Assembly: GCA_964427155.1 (NCBI GenBank)
Contig: CAYRSC010000006.1
Coordinates: 1 to 60,039, forward strand
Origin: Desulfothermus sp964427155
Lineage (GTDB): Bacteria; Desulfobacterota; Desulfovibrionia; Desulfovibrionales; Desulfothermaceae
DNA length: 60,039 nucleotides
Direction of reading: 5' to 3'
Position numbers and translations under genes: made by a program. The notes under the pieces are model-generated. The model was not told where the DNA came from. It worked only from the letters and a program-made list of their open reading frames with translations, and did not search any database. Shown here piece after piece: positions 8,542 through 17,375 of the stretch (the stretch's first letter is position 1; each line of letters begins with the position of its first letter).

Positions 8542-8984
8542 AATTACATGAATTGAGGGCATATAAAGGCGAAAGGAAGAATAGAAAGAGGAGAGGCAGG
8601 GGTCCGGCAAGTGGGCTGGGCTGTACTGCTGGCAAGGGGAATAAAGGTCAAAACGCCCGTGCAGGAAAGGGTCCGGCCCCCTGGTTTGAGGGAGGGCAGA
8701 TGCCTCTTGTGAGGCGACTTCCCAAAAGGGGATTTAAAAATCCCTTCAGGGTAGAATATGAGGTTGTTAATATAGGTGAGATAGCAAAAAGGTTCAAAGG
8801 AAAAGAGGAGGTAAGTATTGAAGACCTCCATGAGATGAAGAGGACCAAGTCTCCTATAAAGGTCCTGGGGGACGGGGATATTGATTTTCCGTTGAAGGTC
8901 TATGCCTATAAGTTTAGCAAAAGTGCAGTGGAGAAGATTCAGAAGGCAGGAGGAGAGGCCATAGCCCTGGAGGGGAATAAGTGA
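8538..8984 (+). CDS. rplO: 50S ribosomal protein L15
   Basis: L15 of 148 residues. The glycine-rich N-terminal part GRGPASGLGCTAGKGNKGQ matches the family, followed by PLVRRLPKRGFKNPF. It starts within the rpmD stop and its own stop overlaps the secY GTG, so three genes in a row share overlapping junctions. Confidence 0.96.
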   Translation: MKLHELRAYKGERKNRKRRGRGPASGLGCTAGKGNKGQNARAGKGPAPWFEGGQMPLVRRLPKRGFKNPFRVEYEVVNIGEIAKRFKGKEEVSIEDLHEMKRTKSPIKVLGDGDIDFPLKVYAYKFSKSAVEKIQKAGGEAIALEGNK

Positions 8985-10291
8985 TACCAGAGTTACAGAA
9001 TGTGACTTTCTCCCGGGAGCTCACCAAGAGGATATTGGTGACCCTGGGACTTTTAATTGTCTATAGGCTGGGTATCCATGTGCCAGTGCCAGGGATCAAT
9101 ACCCAGGCCATAGCGGATTTCTTTGCGGCCGCGAGAAATACCCTCTTTGGACTCTTTGATATGTTTTCAGGAGGGGGTCTGAGCAAATTTTCCGTGTTTG
9201 CCCTTGGAATTATGCCTTATATATCTGCGGCTATCATAATGGAACTGTTGGTAGTGGTAAGCCCTGAGCTTGAAAGACTTAAAAAGGAAGAAGGAGAGGC
9301 AGGGAGAAAGAAGATTACGCAATATACTCGCTATGGTACAGTTCTTATAACCCTTATTCAGGGGGCAGGGATTGCCTATGGGCTCCAGAAGATGACCTCT
9401 CCCACAGGTGTGCCTGTGGTGCCTCATCCGGGATGGAGTTTTGTCCTTCTCACGGTGATTACCCTCACCACTGGAACGGTTTTTCTAATGTGGTTAGGGG
9501 AGCAGATCACTTCTAGGGGCATAGGAAATGGGATCTCCCTTATAATATTTGCAGGCATAGTGGCCAGAATTCCAGGAGCGGTTATAAATACCGTGAATTT
9601 ATTGAAGACAGGGGAGATAACCATATTTAATTTGTTGATTGTAGGCGCCATAATGGCGGCGGTCTTGGCCTTTATTTGTTTTATAGAGACGGCACAGCGA
9701 CGGATTCCAATTCATTATGCAAAACGCCTGGTGGGAAGACGGATGTATGGGGGGCAGACCTCACATCTTCCTTTAAGGATAAATACTGCAGGGGTAATTC
9801 CTCCCATATTTGCATCTTCTATTTTGATGTTTCCAGCTACTATTGCTAATTTTTCTCAGGTGAAGTTAATCCATCAGATATCTGTATATTTCCGACCAGG
9901 TTCTATTTTATATACGGTATTATATGTTGTTTTGATTATATTTTTCTGTTATTTTTATACTGCTATTATATTTGATCCTGAAGATATTGCAGAGAATCTA
10001 AAAAAGCAGGGGGCATTTATCCCTGGTATACGTCCTGGTAAGAATACAAAGGAATATATAGATAAGGTTTTGACAAGACTTACCTTTTGGGGAGCATTAT
10101 ATGTATCTGCAGTATGTGTTCTACCAATGATATTGATAAATAAGTTACATGTTCCTTTTTATTTTGGAGGTACAGCTCTCCTAATTGTGGTAGGTGTTGC
10201 TATTGATACTATGAGTCAAATCCAGTCTCATCTTATTACTCATCAATATGAGGGATTACTTAAGAAGGCAAAATTAAAGGGAAGAATATAA
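8981..10291 (+). CDS. secY: Protein translocase subunit SecY
   Basis: SecY of 436 residues, the ten-helix channel of the Sec translocon in the inner membrane. Visible motifs: YRLGIHVPVPGI in TM1, FSGGGLSKFSVFALGIMPYISA for the plug and TM2 region, and the cytosolic loop GKNTKEYID near residue 350. It starts at GTG 8981 overlapping rplO. The 3' half (from about 9,840) is clearly richer in A+T and in TTA/ATA/TAT codons than the 5' half. adk, map and infA, which often follow secY, are absent. Confidence 0.97.
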   Translation: MIPELQNVTFSRELTKRILVTLGLLIVYRLGIHVPVPGINTQAIADFFAAARNTLFGLFDMFSGGGLSKFSVFALGIMPYISAAIIMELLVVVSPELERLKKEEGEAGRKKITQYTRYGTVLITLIQGAGIAYGLQKMTSPTGVPVVPHPGWSFVLLTVITLTTGTVFLMWLGEQITSRGIGNGISLIIFAGIVARIPGAVINTVNLLKTGEITIFNLLIVGAIMAAVLAFICFIETAQRRIPIHYAKRLVGRRMYGGQTSHLPLRINTAGVIPPIFASSILMFPATIANFSQVKLIHQISVYFRPGSILYTVLYVVLIIFFCYFYTAIIFDPEDIAENLKKQGAFIPGIRPGKNTKEYIDKVLTRLTFWGALYVSAVCVLPMILINKLHVPFYFGGTALLIVVGVAIDTMSQIQSHLITHQYEGLLKKAKLKGRI

Positions 10292-10304
10292 AGGAGATGT
10301 AGTT

Positions 10305-10418
10305 ATGAAGGTGAGGCCATCAGTTAAGAAGATGTGTTCAAAGTGCAAGATTATAAGGAGAAAGGGTATAGTTCGGGTGATTTGTGAAAATCCTAAACAT
10401 AAGCAAAGACAAGGATAA
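10305..10418 (+). CDS. rpmJ: 50S ribosomal protein L36
   Basis: A 37-codon gene. The product starts MKVRPSVKKMCSKCK and ends CENPKHKQRQG. Cys11, Cys14, Cys27 and His32 form the zinc site of the C+ form of L36. A GGAG at 10293-10296 lies 8 bp before the ATG. It sits 13 bp after secY with no gene between. Confidence 0.95.
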   Translation: MKVRPSVKKMCSKCKIIRRKGIVRVICENPKHKQRQG

Positions 10419-10432
10419 GTGGAGGAAAAAAA

Positions 10433-10804
10433 GTGGTAAGGATTGCCAGTGTAGATTTACCAAAAAATAAACGCTTGGATATTGCTCTTACCTATATCTT
10501 TGGGATTGGTCGCTCCAGTGCGTTGAAGATATTGGAGACAGTGGGTGTAGATTGGACCAAAAAGACTGATGACTTAACTCCCGAAGAGGTCAATCTCATA
10601 AGGAAAGAGATTGAGCACAACTACAAGGTAGAGGGTGACCTGAGGAGAGAGATCGCGGCTAACATAAAGAGGTTGATGGATATAAATTGTTACAGGGGTC
10701 TTAGACACAAGAGACATCTACCTGTAAGGGGACAGAGGACCCACACCAATGCACGTACCAGAAAGGGTCCCAGAAGGGCTATAATTGGAAAGCGTAAGAA
10801 ATAA
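10433..10804 (+). CDS. rpsM: 30S ribosomal protein S13
   Basis: S13 of 123 residues, starting at GTG (VRIASVDLPKNKRLDIAL). It has the helix-two-turn-helix region, and the C-terminal GLRHKRHLPVRGQRTHTNAR and GPRRAIIGKRKK tail that contacts the P-site tRNA. GGAGG at 10421-10425 supports the GTG at 10433. Confidence 0.96.
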   Translation: MVRIASVDLPKNKRLDIALTYIFGIGRSSALKILETVGVDWTKKTDDLTPEEVNLIRKEIEHNYKVEGDLRREIAANIKRLMDINCYRGLRHKRHLPVRGQRTHTNARTRKGPRRAIIGKRKK

Positions 10805-10822
10805 AAGGGGAGAGCAACAGAT

Positions 10823-11212
10823 ATGGCAAAAGCAAGAAGAGGCGGAAGGAAGAAAGAGAAAAAGAATGTGCCCACAGGCTACGCCTATATTAAATCCACC
10901 TTTAATAATACCATTGTGACCTTTACTGATCTGAAAGGAAATGTGGTAAGCTGGGCCAGTGCAGGGTCTTGTGGTTTTAAGGGCTCTAAAAAGGGAACGC
11001 CTTATGCGGCTCAGATAGCGGCCCAGGAAGCGGCCAAAAAGGCCCAGGAGCATGGTATGAGAACCGTGGGGATATTTGTAAAGGGGCCAGGTGCAGGTAG
11101 GGAATCTGCCATGCGTGCCATCCACAATGAGGGTTTTAAAATTAGCTTTATCAGGGATGTTACTCCAATTCCCCACAATGGTTGTCGTCCCCCCAAGAGG
11201 AGAAGGGTTTAA
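10823..11212 (+). CDS. rpsK: 30S ribosomal protein S11
   Basis: S11 of 129 residues, with GYAYIKSTFNNTIVTFTD near the N-terminus, GRESAMRAI, and the terminal TPIPHNGCRPPKRRRV. It forms the 30S platform next to the E-site codon. It starts 18 bp after rpsM. Confidence 0.96.
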   Translation: MAKARRGGRKKEKKNVPTGYAYIKSTFNNTIVTFTDLKGNVVSWASAGSCGFKGSKKGTPYAAQIAAQEAAKKAQEHGMRTVGIFVKGPGAGRESAMRAIHNEGFKISFIRDVTPIPHNGCRPPKRRRV

Positions 11213-11266
11213 GGTAAGTAAAGTATAAGTAAGTGTTATTTTGAAATCAACTGAGGAGGATTAGCC

Positions 11267-11893
11267 TTGGCGAGATATACAGGACCTAAGTGCAGGTTTT
11301 GCAGGAGGGAAGGGACTAAATTGTTCCTGAGAGGAGATAGGTGTTATACAGATAAATGTGCATATGAGAGACGGCCTTATGCCCCTGGTCAGCATGGTCG
11401 CAGGAGGAAAAAGTCTAGCAACTATGAGATACAACTTAGGGAAAAGCAGAAGGTCAAGCGTCTATATGGGGTCTTGGAGAGGCAGTTCCGGAAATATTTT
11501 GAGATAGCTGAGGCCAAGAAGGGCGTTACGGGAACTAATCTCTTGAGGTTATTAGAGTGCAGACTGGACAATGTGGTATATCGGCTCGGGTTTGCCAATT
11601 CCCGGAATCAGGCAAGACAGCTGGTTAAGCATGGTCATTTTTTGGTAAATGGGAGAAAGGTAGATATTCCTTCCTTTCAGGTAAGGGAAGGAGATGTGAT
11701 TGAGGTGCGGGAAAAGAGCAAAAAGGTTCCAGTTATCCAGGAGGCCCAGGAGGTAGTGGCCAGAAGAGGGATCCCAGCATGGCTGGAGTTGGATGCAGAA
11801 AACTTTAAGGGTGTGGTAAAGGCCCTTCCTGAGAGGGAGGATATTACATTTCCCATTAATGAGAATCTCATTGTTGAGCTATATTCAAAATAA
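11267..11893 (+). CDS. rpsD: 30S ribosomal protein S4, zinc-binding type
   Basis: S4 of 208 residues. The N-terminal zinc site is complete: CRFC at 9-12, then Cys near 26 and 31 (RCYTDKC). The S4 RNA-binding domain follows (RLDNVVYRLGFANSRNQARQLV). Start is TTG at 11267 after GAGGAGG. In E. coli S4 represses the alpha operon. The 54-bp gap before it is the largest in the cluster after tuf and shows no clear terminator. Confidence 0.96.
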   Translation: MARYTGPKCRFCRREGTKLFLRGDRCYTDKCAYERRPYAPGQHGRRRKKSSNYEIQLREKQKVKRLYGVLERQFRKYFEIAEAKKGVTGTNLLRLLECRLDNVVYRLGFANSRNQARQLVKHGHFLVNGRKVDIPSFQVREGDVIEVREKSKKVPVIQEAQEVVARRGIPAWLELDAENFKGVVKALPEREDITFPINENLIVELYSK

Positions 11894-11911
11894 AGTATCA
11901 GGTAAGGGTAT

Positions 11912-12952
11912 ATGATTTTAAAAGAAGAGGACAGGATAATAAATACAAGAAATTGGCAGGAACTGGTAAAGCCCAGGCGTATTATAAAGGATCCAAAGTC
12001 TACAGAGACCTATGGAAAGTTTATTTGTGAGCCCCTGGAGAGGGGCTTTGGGACCACACTGGGTAATGCCTTGCGGAGGGTCCTTTTGTCCTCCTTGCAG
12101 GGGGCGGTAATAGTGTGTGCCAAGATTGAGGGGGTCCAGCACGAGTTTACCTCTATTCCCGGGGTGAAGGAAGATGTCACAGAGATTATCTTGAATCTAA
12201 AGAAGGTGAGATTCTTTATGGACACAGAGGAGCCCCAGAGGCTTACCCTCTATGCAAAGACCAAGGGTGAGGTAAGGGCCTCGGCGATTGAAGAGAATCA
12301 TCATGTGAGGGTGTTAAATCCAGAACAACATATTGCCACCCTGTGTGAGGATAGAGAACTTCGCATGGAACTTGAGGTGAGGATGGGAAAGGGGTATGTC
12401 CCTGCGGAGCAACAGGAGATCCCCAATGAGATTGGGGTTATTGTGCTGGATGCAAATTTTTCACCTATCCGGAAGGTGGCTTATGATGTGGAGCAGGCCA
12501 GGGTGGGACAGATGACCAATTATGATAAGCTAATTATAGAGATATGGACTGACGGTTCTGTTTCGCCAGAGGATAGTTTGGCCTATAGTGCCAAGATATT
12601 AAAGGATCAACTTGACATCTTTATTAACTTTGATGAGACCAAGGCCAGTGACGAGGTAATGGAACAGAAGGAAGAGGAGATTAATCCCAACCTATTTAAG
12701 ACCATAGAGGAGCTGGAACTTCCTGTAAGGGCAAGCAATTGTCTTAAGAAGGCCAATATACACTATGTGGGAGAACTGGTACAGAAGACCGAGGCAGAAC
12801 TGTTAAAGGCAAAGAATTTTGGGAAAAAGTCCTTAGATGATATACTTAAGGTCTTGCATGAGATGAATTTGGAATTGGGGATGAAGATTGATAATTTTCA
12901 GGAACAACTAGAAAAATGGGAGAAAAAGAGGAAAGAGGACCATGAGGCATAG
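11912..12952 (+). CDS. rpoA: RNA polymerase subunit alpha
   Basis: RpoA of 346 residues. The N-terminal domain shows EPLERGFGTTLGNALRRVLLSSL and IPGVKEDVTEIILNLK; the C-terminal domain after an acidic linker around residue 250 shows ELPVRASNCLKKANIHYVGEL and NFGKKSLDDI, the DNA and activator contact region. It assembles the polymerase core. It is somewhat longer than E. coli RpoA owing to the C-terminal charged tail. Confidence 0.97.
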   Translation: MILKEEDRIINTRNWQELVKPRRIIKDPKSTETYGKFICEPLERGFGTTLGNALRRVLLSSLQGAVIVCAKIEGVQHEFTSIPGVKEDVTEIILNLKKVRFFMDTEEPQRLTLYAKTKGEVRASAIEENHHVRVLNPEQHIATLCEDRELRMELEVRMGKGYVPAEQQEIPNEIGVIVLDANFSPIRKVAYDVEQARVGQMTNYDKLIIEIWTDGSVSPEDSLAYSAKILKDQLDIFINFDETKASDEVMEQKEEEINPNLFKTIEELELPVRASNCLKKANIHYVGELVQKTEAELLKAKNFGKKSLDDILKVLHEMNLELGMKIDNFQEQLEKWEKKRKEDHEA

Positions 12953-13442
12953 AAAGATAGGAAGAAAATTGAATAGGACCTGGGAACATAGAAAGGCGAT
13001 GTTCAAAAATATGGCGAGGTCCCTTATTGAGCATGGACGGATAAAGACCACTGAGCCCAAGGCCAAGGAGCTGAGGCGACTTATTGACAGATTAGTGAAA
13101 TTTGGGTTGGAGAATACAGTACATGCCAGACGAAAGGCATATAGGATATTGGAAAATAGGACCCTGGTAAAGAAGTTGTTTGAGGAGATAGCCCCTAGAT
13201 ATGCGGATAGACCAGGGGGATATACCAGGGTGGTGAAACTGGCTATACCCAGAAGGGGAGATTGTGCCCATCTCGCCATTGTGGAGTTTGTGGAGGCAGG
13301 CGAAGAAGGTGTGGAGAAAAAGGTTATAGAAGCCAAAGAGGAATCTATCCAGAGTAAGGAAGAGGACAGGGAGGGGATCTCTCAATCTCCCCAGGAGGGT
13401 GCGGAAGAGGAGACAGGCGGTCCCACAGGGGATAAGGAATAG
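12942..13442 (+). CDS. rplQ: 50S ribosomal protein L17 with acidic C-terminal extension
   Basis: The first ~117 residues are a normal L17 (MRHRKIGRKLNRTWEHRKAM, then LVKKLFEEIAPRYADRPGGYTR). About 50 further residues are low-complexity and Glu/Gly/Ser rich, so the total is 166 residues. Such tails occur in some L17 and their function is unclear. The start overlaps the end of rpoA by 11 bp. It is the last gene of the cluster; a terminator follows. Confidence 0.94.
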   Translation: MRHRKIGRKLNRTWEHRKAMFKNMARSLIEHGRIKTTEPKAKELRRLIDRLVKFGLENTVHARRKAYRILENRTLVKKLFEEIAPRYADRPGGYTRVVKLAIPRRGDCAHLAIVEFVEAGEEGVEKKVIEAKEESIQSKEEDREGISQSPQEGAEEETGGPTGDKE

Positions 13443-13466
13443 TTAAGGAGAGATTGTGTCTTTATG

Positions 13467-13493
13467 GGGCAGAGATATCTGCCCTATTTTTTT
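13467..13493 (+). terminator. Intrinsic terminator of the ribosomal protein operon
   Basis: GGGCAGA and TCTGCCC pair perfectly (7 bp) around a GATA loop, followed by TATTTTTTT. It stands 24 bp after the rplQ stop and separates the ribosomal cluster from the LysR gene. Confidence 0.9.
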
Positions 13494-13534
13494 GATAAGT
13501 TATATTTATAAATTTAATTAAAAAGATTTGAAAA

Positions 13535-14434
13535 ATGGATATATCCAGGTTAGAAACCTTTTGTAAGGTGTATGAGGTAAGGAGTTTTTCTCAGGCGGCA
13601 CGGGAGCTTTATGTGTCTCAGCCCACAGTGAGTACTCATATCCTCTCTTTGGAGAAAGAGCTTTCCCAGCCCCTCTTTGATAGGGTAGGGAAGAATGTGA
13701 TACCCACACGGGCAGGGGATATGTTGTATATGTATGCCCGCAAGATTACCATGCTGGTAAAACAGGCCCAGGAGGAGATCCAGCTTTTGAGCAAGAAAGT
13801 AGTGGGGGAGGTGAGGCTTGGAGGGAGTACTATTCCTTCCAATTATATTTTACCCCTGGTATTGAATAGTTATAGAAAAAAGTATCCAGAGGTGAGGCTT
13901 TGTTTGGAGATTGGGGATTCCCTAAATATCCAAAAAAAGGTGGCAGAGGGGGTGCTGGAGATAGGGGTAGTGGGGGCAAAAGGTGGAGATAGGGACCTGA
14001 TATTTGAGTCCTTGTTTGAAGATGAGCTTGTATTTATTGGTCGCAGGGACTATTTGGAGGGATGTGAGACCCTGGAGGATATTATATCTCTTCCGTGGAT
14101 AATGAGAGAGAGTGGTTCTGGCACCAGACGGGCCATAGAGGAGGCCTTGGTTCGTCATGGGATAAGACCGAGGGATCTAAATGTGCGGGCCCGTGTATTT
14201 AGCACTGAGGCCCTGCTTCGGTGTGTGAGAGAGGGGGTGGGGATAAGTGTAACCTCCCGTCTTGCTGCAGAGGATCTGGGAAATAGGTCAGATATAGTGA
14301 TACGCACCTTCCCCTTTCTACAGTTTCAGAGAAAATTTTATGTGGTTTATCATAGCCAGAGGACCTTTTTCCCCGCGGCCAAGGCCTTTTTACAGGAACT
14401 GAGGGAAAGGGTCTCCCTGGTCTTTAAAGGATAG
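13535..14434 (+). CDS. LysR-family regulator associated with selenium metabolism
   Basis: A 299-residue LysR-type transcription factor. The N-terminal winged helix is clear (MDISRLETFCKVYEVRSFSQAARELYVSQPTVSTHI), followed by a linker helix and a periplasmic-binding-fold effector domain from about residue 90. Twelve bp separate it from selD, so the two are probably one transcript. A family of LysR proteins next to selenium genes is known, and the position supports membership; the effector and target sites are not visible. The 41-bp upstream gap is very A+T rich and could hold its promoter (TTGATA at 13,493). Confidence 0.85.
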   Translation: MDISRLETFCKVYEVRSFSQAARELYVSQPTVSTHILSLEKELSQPLFDRVGKNVIPTRAGDMLYMYARKITMLVKQAQEEIQLLSKKVVGEVRLGGSTIPSNYILPLVLNSYRKKYPEVRLCLEIGDSLNIQKKVAEGVLEIGVVGAKGGDRDLIFESLFEDELVFIGRRDYLEGCETLEDIISLPWIMRESGSGTRRAIEEALVRHGIRPRDLNVRARVFSTEALLRCVREGVGISVTSRLAAEDLGNRSDIVIRTFPFLQFQRKFYVVYHSQRTFFPAAKAFLQELRERVSLVFKG

Positions 14435-14446
14435 AAGGAGGGTTTC

Positions 14447-15481
14447 ATGGTAAGGCTTATGGAGAAGGTAAAGGCCGCTGGGTGAGCTGCGAAGATGTCT
14501 CCAGGGGTCCTGGAGGAGATAATGCAGGAGCTTATTCCAGAGGAAGACGAGAGGGTATTGGTTTCTTTGAGAGACAATGAGGATGGGGTGGTTGTATCTG
14601 TACCCCAGGGTAAGGCCCTGGTACAGACCCTGGACTTTTTTACTCCAATAGTAAATGATCCTTTTAGGTTTGGAGAGATAGCCGCGGCAAATTCCCTCTC
14701 TGATGTCTATGCCATGGGGGGAGAGCCCTATACGGTGATGAATATTGTGTGTTTTCCCTCAAAAACCATGGATATTGGCATACTTAAGGAGATCCTTAGA
14801 GGGGGGCTGAATAAGATAAGAGAGGCTGGCGCCGTACTGGCAGGGGGACATAGTGTGGACGATGATGAGATAAAATATGGATTATCAGTTACAGGCATCC
14901 TCTCCCCTGAGGCCATTGCCCAAAATAGTGGTTTTTGTGCAGGAGATATACTCTTTCTCACCAAACCCATTGGTACAGGGATATTGGCAACTGCCATAAA
15001 GGCAAGGTGGGATGGATGGGAGGAGATGGAGGATGATCTCTATAGATGGGCCTCCCGTCTCAATAAGGGGGGAGGGGAGGTCATTTTAGAAGCAGGAATA
15101 AAGGGGGCCACAGATATTACTGGATTTGGACTGGCGGGACACCTTTTAGAAGTGGCCCGGGCCTCTGGTGTAGAGATAGAGATATGGAGCCGAAAAGTCC
15201 CTATAATGAGCCATGTTCGGGAACTCGCCTCAATGGGTCTTGTCCCCCAAGGGAGTCATCTAAACAGGGATTTTTGTTCCTCCACCCTTAGGGTAAAAGA
15301 GGGGGTAGAGCCCATAATGGTAGACATCCTTTTTGATGCCCAGACCTCAGGAGGATTGGTGCTTTCCGTACCAGAGGATAAGGTAGATAGTGTGAGAACC
15401 ATGCTAAGGGAGCGAGGAGAGGGGGCCTGGGAGATTGGAAGGGTTAAGAGGTTATCTGAAAACCTTATATCTATTGTGTGA
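14447..15481 (+). CDS. selD: Selenide, water dikinase (SelD), selenocysteine-containing
   Basis: Makes selenophosphate from selenide and ATP, the selenium donor for Sec-tRNA. The gene must start upstream of the first uninterrupted ATG (14,495): ATG 14,447 follows GAAGGAGG and is in frame through a single TGA at 14,483-14,485 (codon 13). The translation around it is AAGUAAK, matching the catalytic (Cys/Sec)-x2-Lys motif of SelD, with Lys16. A hairpin suited to a SECIS follows. The remainder shows the ATP-binding DFFTPIVNDPFRFGEIAAAN and GGHSVDDDEIKYGL blocks. Total 344 residues with Sec, the normal length. A standard gene caller would truncate the 16 N-terminal residues, including the active site. 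Confidence 0.93.
14483..14515 (+). promoter_or_regulatory. Sec UGA codon and bacterial SECIS hairpin in selD
   Basis: TGA at 14,483-14,485 is followed by a stem CTCCAG (14,499-14,504) / CTGGAG (14,510-14,515) with the five-base loop GGGTC. The loop starts 19 nt after the UGA, about the distance seen in E. coli fdhF, and carries the GGUC-type apex bound by SelB. This supports UGA being read as selenocysteine rather than stop. Confidence 0.8.
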
Positions 15482-15487
15482 TTATAT

Positions 15488-15516
15488 TTGACTTAGTTTG
15501 CGTTTTGCTTTTTAAT
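15488..15516 (+). promoter_or_regulatory. Candidate sigma-70 promoter for the AOR gene
   Basis: TTGACT at 15,488-15,493, a 17-bp spacer and TTTAAT at 15,511-15,516. It begins just after the selD stop and would give a leader of about 90 nt before the AOR start. Confidence 0.5.
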
Positions 15517-15562
15517 CTATGAGTTAGTATGGATATTTTATAAGTTTTTAAAATTAGTGCTG

Positions 15563-15584
15563 GTCCCCCCTGGGGCAGGGGGAC
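15563..15584 (+). other. GC-rich hairpin in the AOR leader
   Basis: GTCCCCC (15,563-15,569) pairs with GGGGGAC (15,578-15,584) around an eight-base loop. The bases after it are T-rich but not a clean T-run. It could be a weak terminator or attenuator, or a stabilising leader hairpin. No known molybdenum or tungsten cofactor riboswitch consensus was recognised by eye. Confidence 0.5.
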
Positions 15585-15615
15585 TGTTTATTAACTTTTA
15601 AGGGGTGAGGAGGTT

Positions 15616-17358
15616 ATGCTTATGGAAAGATTAGTGAGGATAGATACTGCAAAGGCAGAGGTAAGTTTCCAAGAGGTGGGGGCAGAGATGACCCTTCTTG
15701 GGGGAAGGGCCCTTACTTCCTGGATAGTAAACAAGGAGGTCCCTGCCACTGCTCATCCTCTGGGGAGGGAGAATAAATTAGTAATTGCTCCGGGCATACT
15801 CACAGGGACTCAGGCGGCGAATACAGGACGCATCTCTGTGGGAGGAAAGTCCCCCCTCACAGGGGGTATAAAAGAATCCAACTCTGGTGGAACCTTTGCC
15901 CAGAAGCTTGCAAGGCTTGGTATCAAGGGCATAGTATTGGAGGATAAACCAGATGAGGGTCCCTTTAAAGTGGTTTATATAGACAAAGATGGCGTAAAAT
16001 TGGAAGAAATGCCTGAACTAGAGGGGCTGGGCACCTATGAGAGTGCGGCCAAACTGCAGGATAGGTATGGGGAAAAGGTGGGGATTATGGTGATTGGTCC
16101 TGCAGGGGAGAATTTACGTCTAGGGGCATCTATCCAGTTTACTGATCCAAAGGGTAGGCCTGCCAGGGCCGCTGGGAGAGGAGGACTGGGAGCAGTAATG
16201 GGTTCTAAGAGGATAAAGGCCATTGTGGTAAATGATTCAGGGGCTGAGGGAGTCTCTGTGGCCAATAAAGAGGCCTTTAAGGAGGCATCCAAGAGGTGGA
16301 CAGAGATATTGAGGGGACATTCTGTGACTGCAGAGGGATTGCCCTCTTTTGGAACTGCCATATTAATAAATATCATCAATGAGGCTGGGGCCCTTCCCAC
16401 CAAGAATTTTCGTTTTGGGAGATTTGACAAGGCCCAGGAGGTAAGTGGTGAAAAGATGGTGGAGATCATAAACAAGAGGGGAGGGGTCTCTAAAGAAGGG
16501 TGTCATCCTGGCTGTATTATTCAGTGTTCTCAGGCATATGTAGATGAAAATGGAGAATATATCACCTCTGGTTTTGAATATGAGACTGTATGGGCCTTGG
16601 GTCCAAATACCCTCATTGATAACCTGGATGACCTTGCAAGACTGGATAGGCTATGTGATGACCTTGGACTAGATACCATTGAGATGGGCAATACCATTGC
16701 CGTGGCCATGGAGGCTGGTGTGATTGAGTGGGGGGATGGTTCAGGTGCAATCTCCCTTTTAAAGAGGGTCTATGACAAGCAGGACTATCTGGGAAGAATA
16801 ATAGCCAATGGAGCAGAATTTACAGGAAAGGCCCTGGGAGTAGAGCGGGTTGCAGTGGTAAAGGGACAGTCCCTTCCCGCCTATGATCCCCGTGCGGTCA
16901 AGGGAGTAGGGGTAACTTATGCCACCACTCCCATGGGGGCAGATCATACTGCAGGTTATGCGGTTTGTCAGAACATCTTAAAGGTAGGAGGAGATATAGA
17001 TCCCCTAAAGAAAGAGGGAAATGTAGAGATCTCTAAGAATCTTCAGATAGCAACTGCCGCTATAGATGCCATAGGTTTTTGTCTATTTGTGGCCTTTGCA
17101 GTCCTGGATACCGAGGATGCCCTCCAGACCATTGCCAGACTCCTGAGTGCAAAGACGGGTAAGGAGATATCAGTGGATGACATTATAAATATGGGGGTAG
17201 AAGTATTGAAAAATGAATACTCCTTTAATAAGGAAGCGGGTTTTACTAAGGCAAAGGATCAGCTTCCCCAATTCTTTCTCTCAGAACCTCTACCTCCTCA
17301 CAATACTGTATGGGATTTTACCACTGAAGAGCTTCAAGGGGCCAAGGTATTGGTTTAG
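15616..17358 (+). CDS. aor: Aldehyde:ferredoxin oxidoreductase family protein (tungsten type)
   Basis: A 580-residue AOR-family enzyme, which oxidises aldehydes to acids with ferredoxin, or the reverse, using a tungsten bis-pyranopterin and one [4Fe-4S] cluster. Visible: GGRALTSW near the N-terminus, the GRAAGRGGLGAVMGSK pterin-binding region, the cluster motif C-x3-C-x3-C in GCHPGCIIQC near residue 297, and the fourth Cys in DAIGFC near residue 490. Length and motif order match the family. GAGGAGG directly before the ATG fixes the start. It is followed by MoaD-like and E1-like genes, a linkage expected for making its cofactor. The physiological aldehyde is unknown. Confidence 0.93.
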   Translation: MLMERLVRIDTAKAEVSFQEVGAEMTLLGGRALTSWIVNKEVPATAHPLGRENKLVIAPGILTGTQAANTGRISVGGKSPLTGGIKESNSGGTFAQKLARLGIKGIVLEDKPDEGPFKVVYIDKDGVKLEEMPELEGLGTYESAAKLQDRYGEKVGIMVIGPAGENLRLGASIQFTDPKGRPARAAGRGGLGAVMGSKRIKAIVVNDSGAEGVSVANKEAFKEASKRWTEILRGHSVTAEGLPSFGTAILINIINEAGALPTKNFRFGRFDKAQEVSGEKMVEIINKRGGVSKEGCHPGCIIQCSQAYVDENGEYITSGFEYETVWALGPNTLIDNLDDLARLDRLCDDLGLDTIEMGNTIAVAMEAGVIEWGDGSGAISLLKRVYDKQDYLGRIIANGAEFTGKALGVERVAVVKGQSLPAYDPRAVKGVGVTYATTPMGADHTAGYAVCQNILKVGGDIDPLKKEGNVEISKNLQIATAAIDAIGFCLFVAFAVLDTEDALQTIARLLSAKTGKEISVDDIINMGVEVLKNEYSFNKEAGFTKAKDQLPQFFLSEPLPPHNTVWDFTTEELQGAKVLV

Positions 17359-17375
17359 TCTTTAAAGATGTAGAG

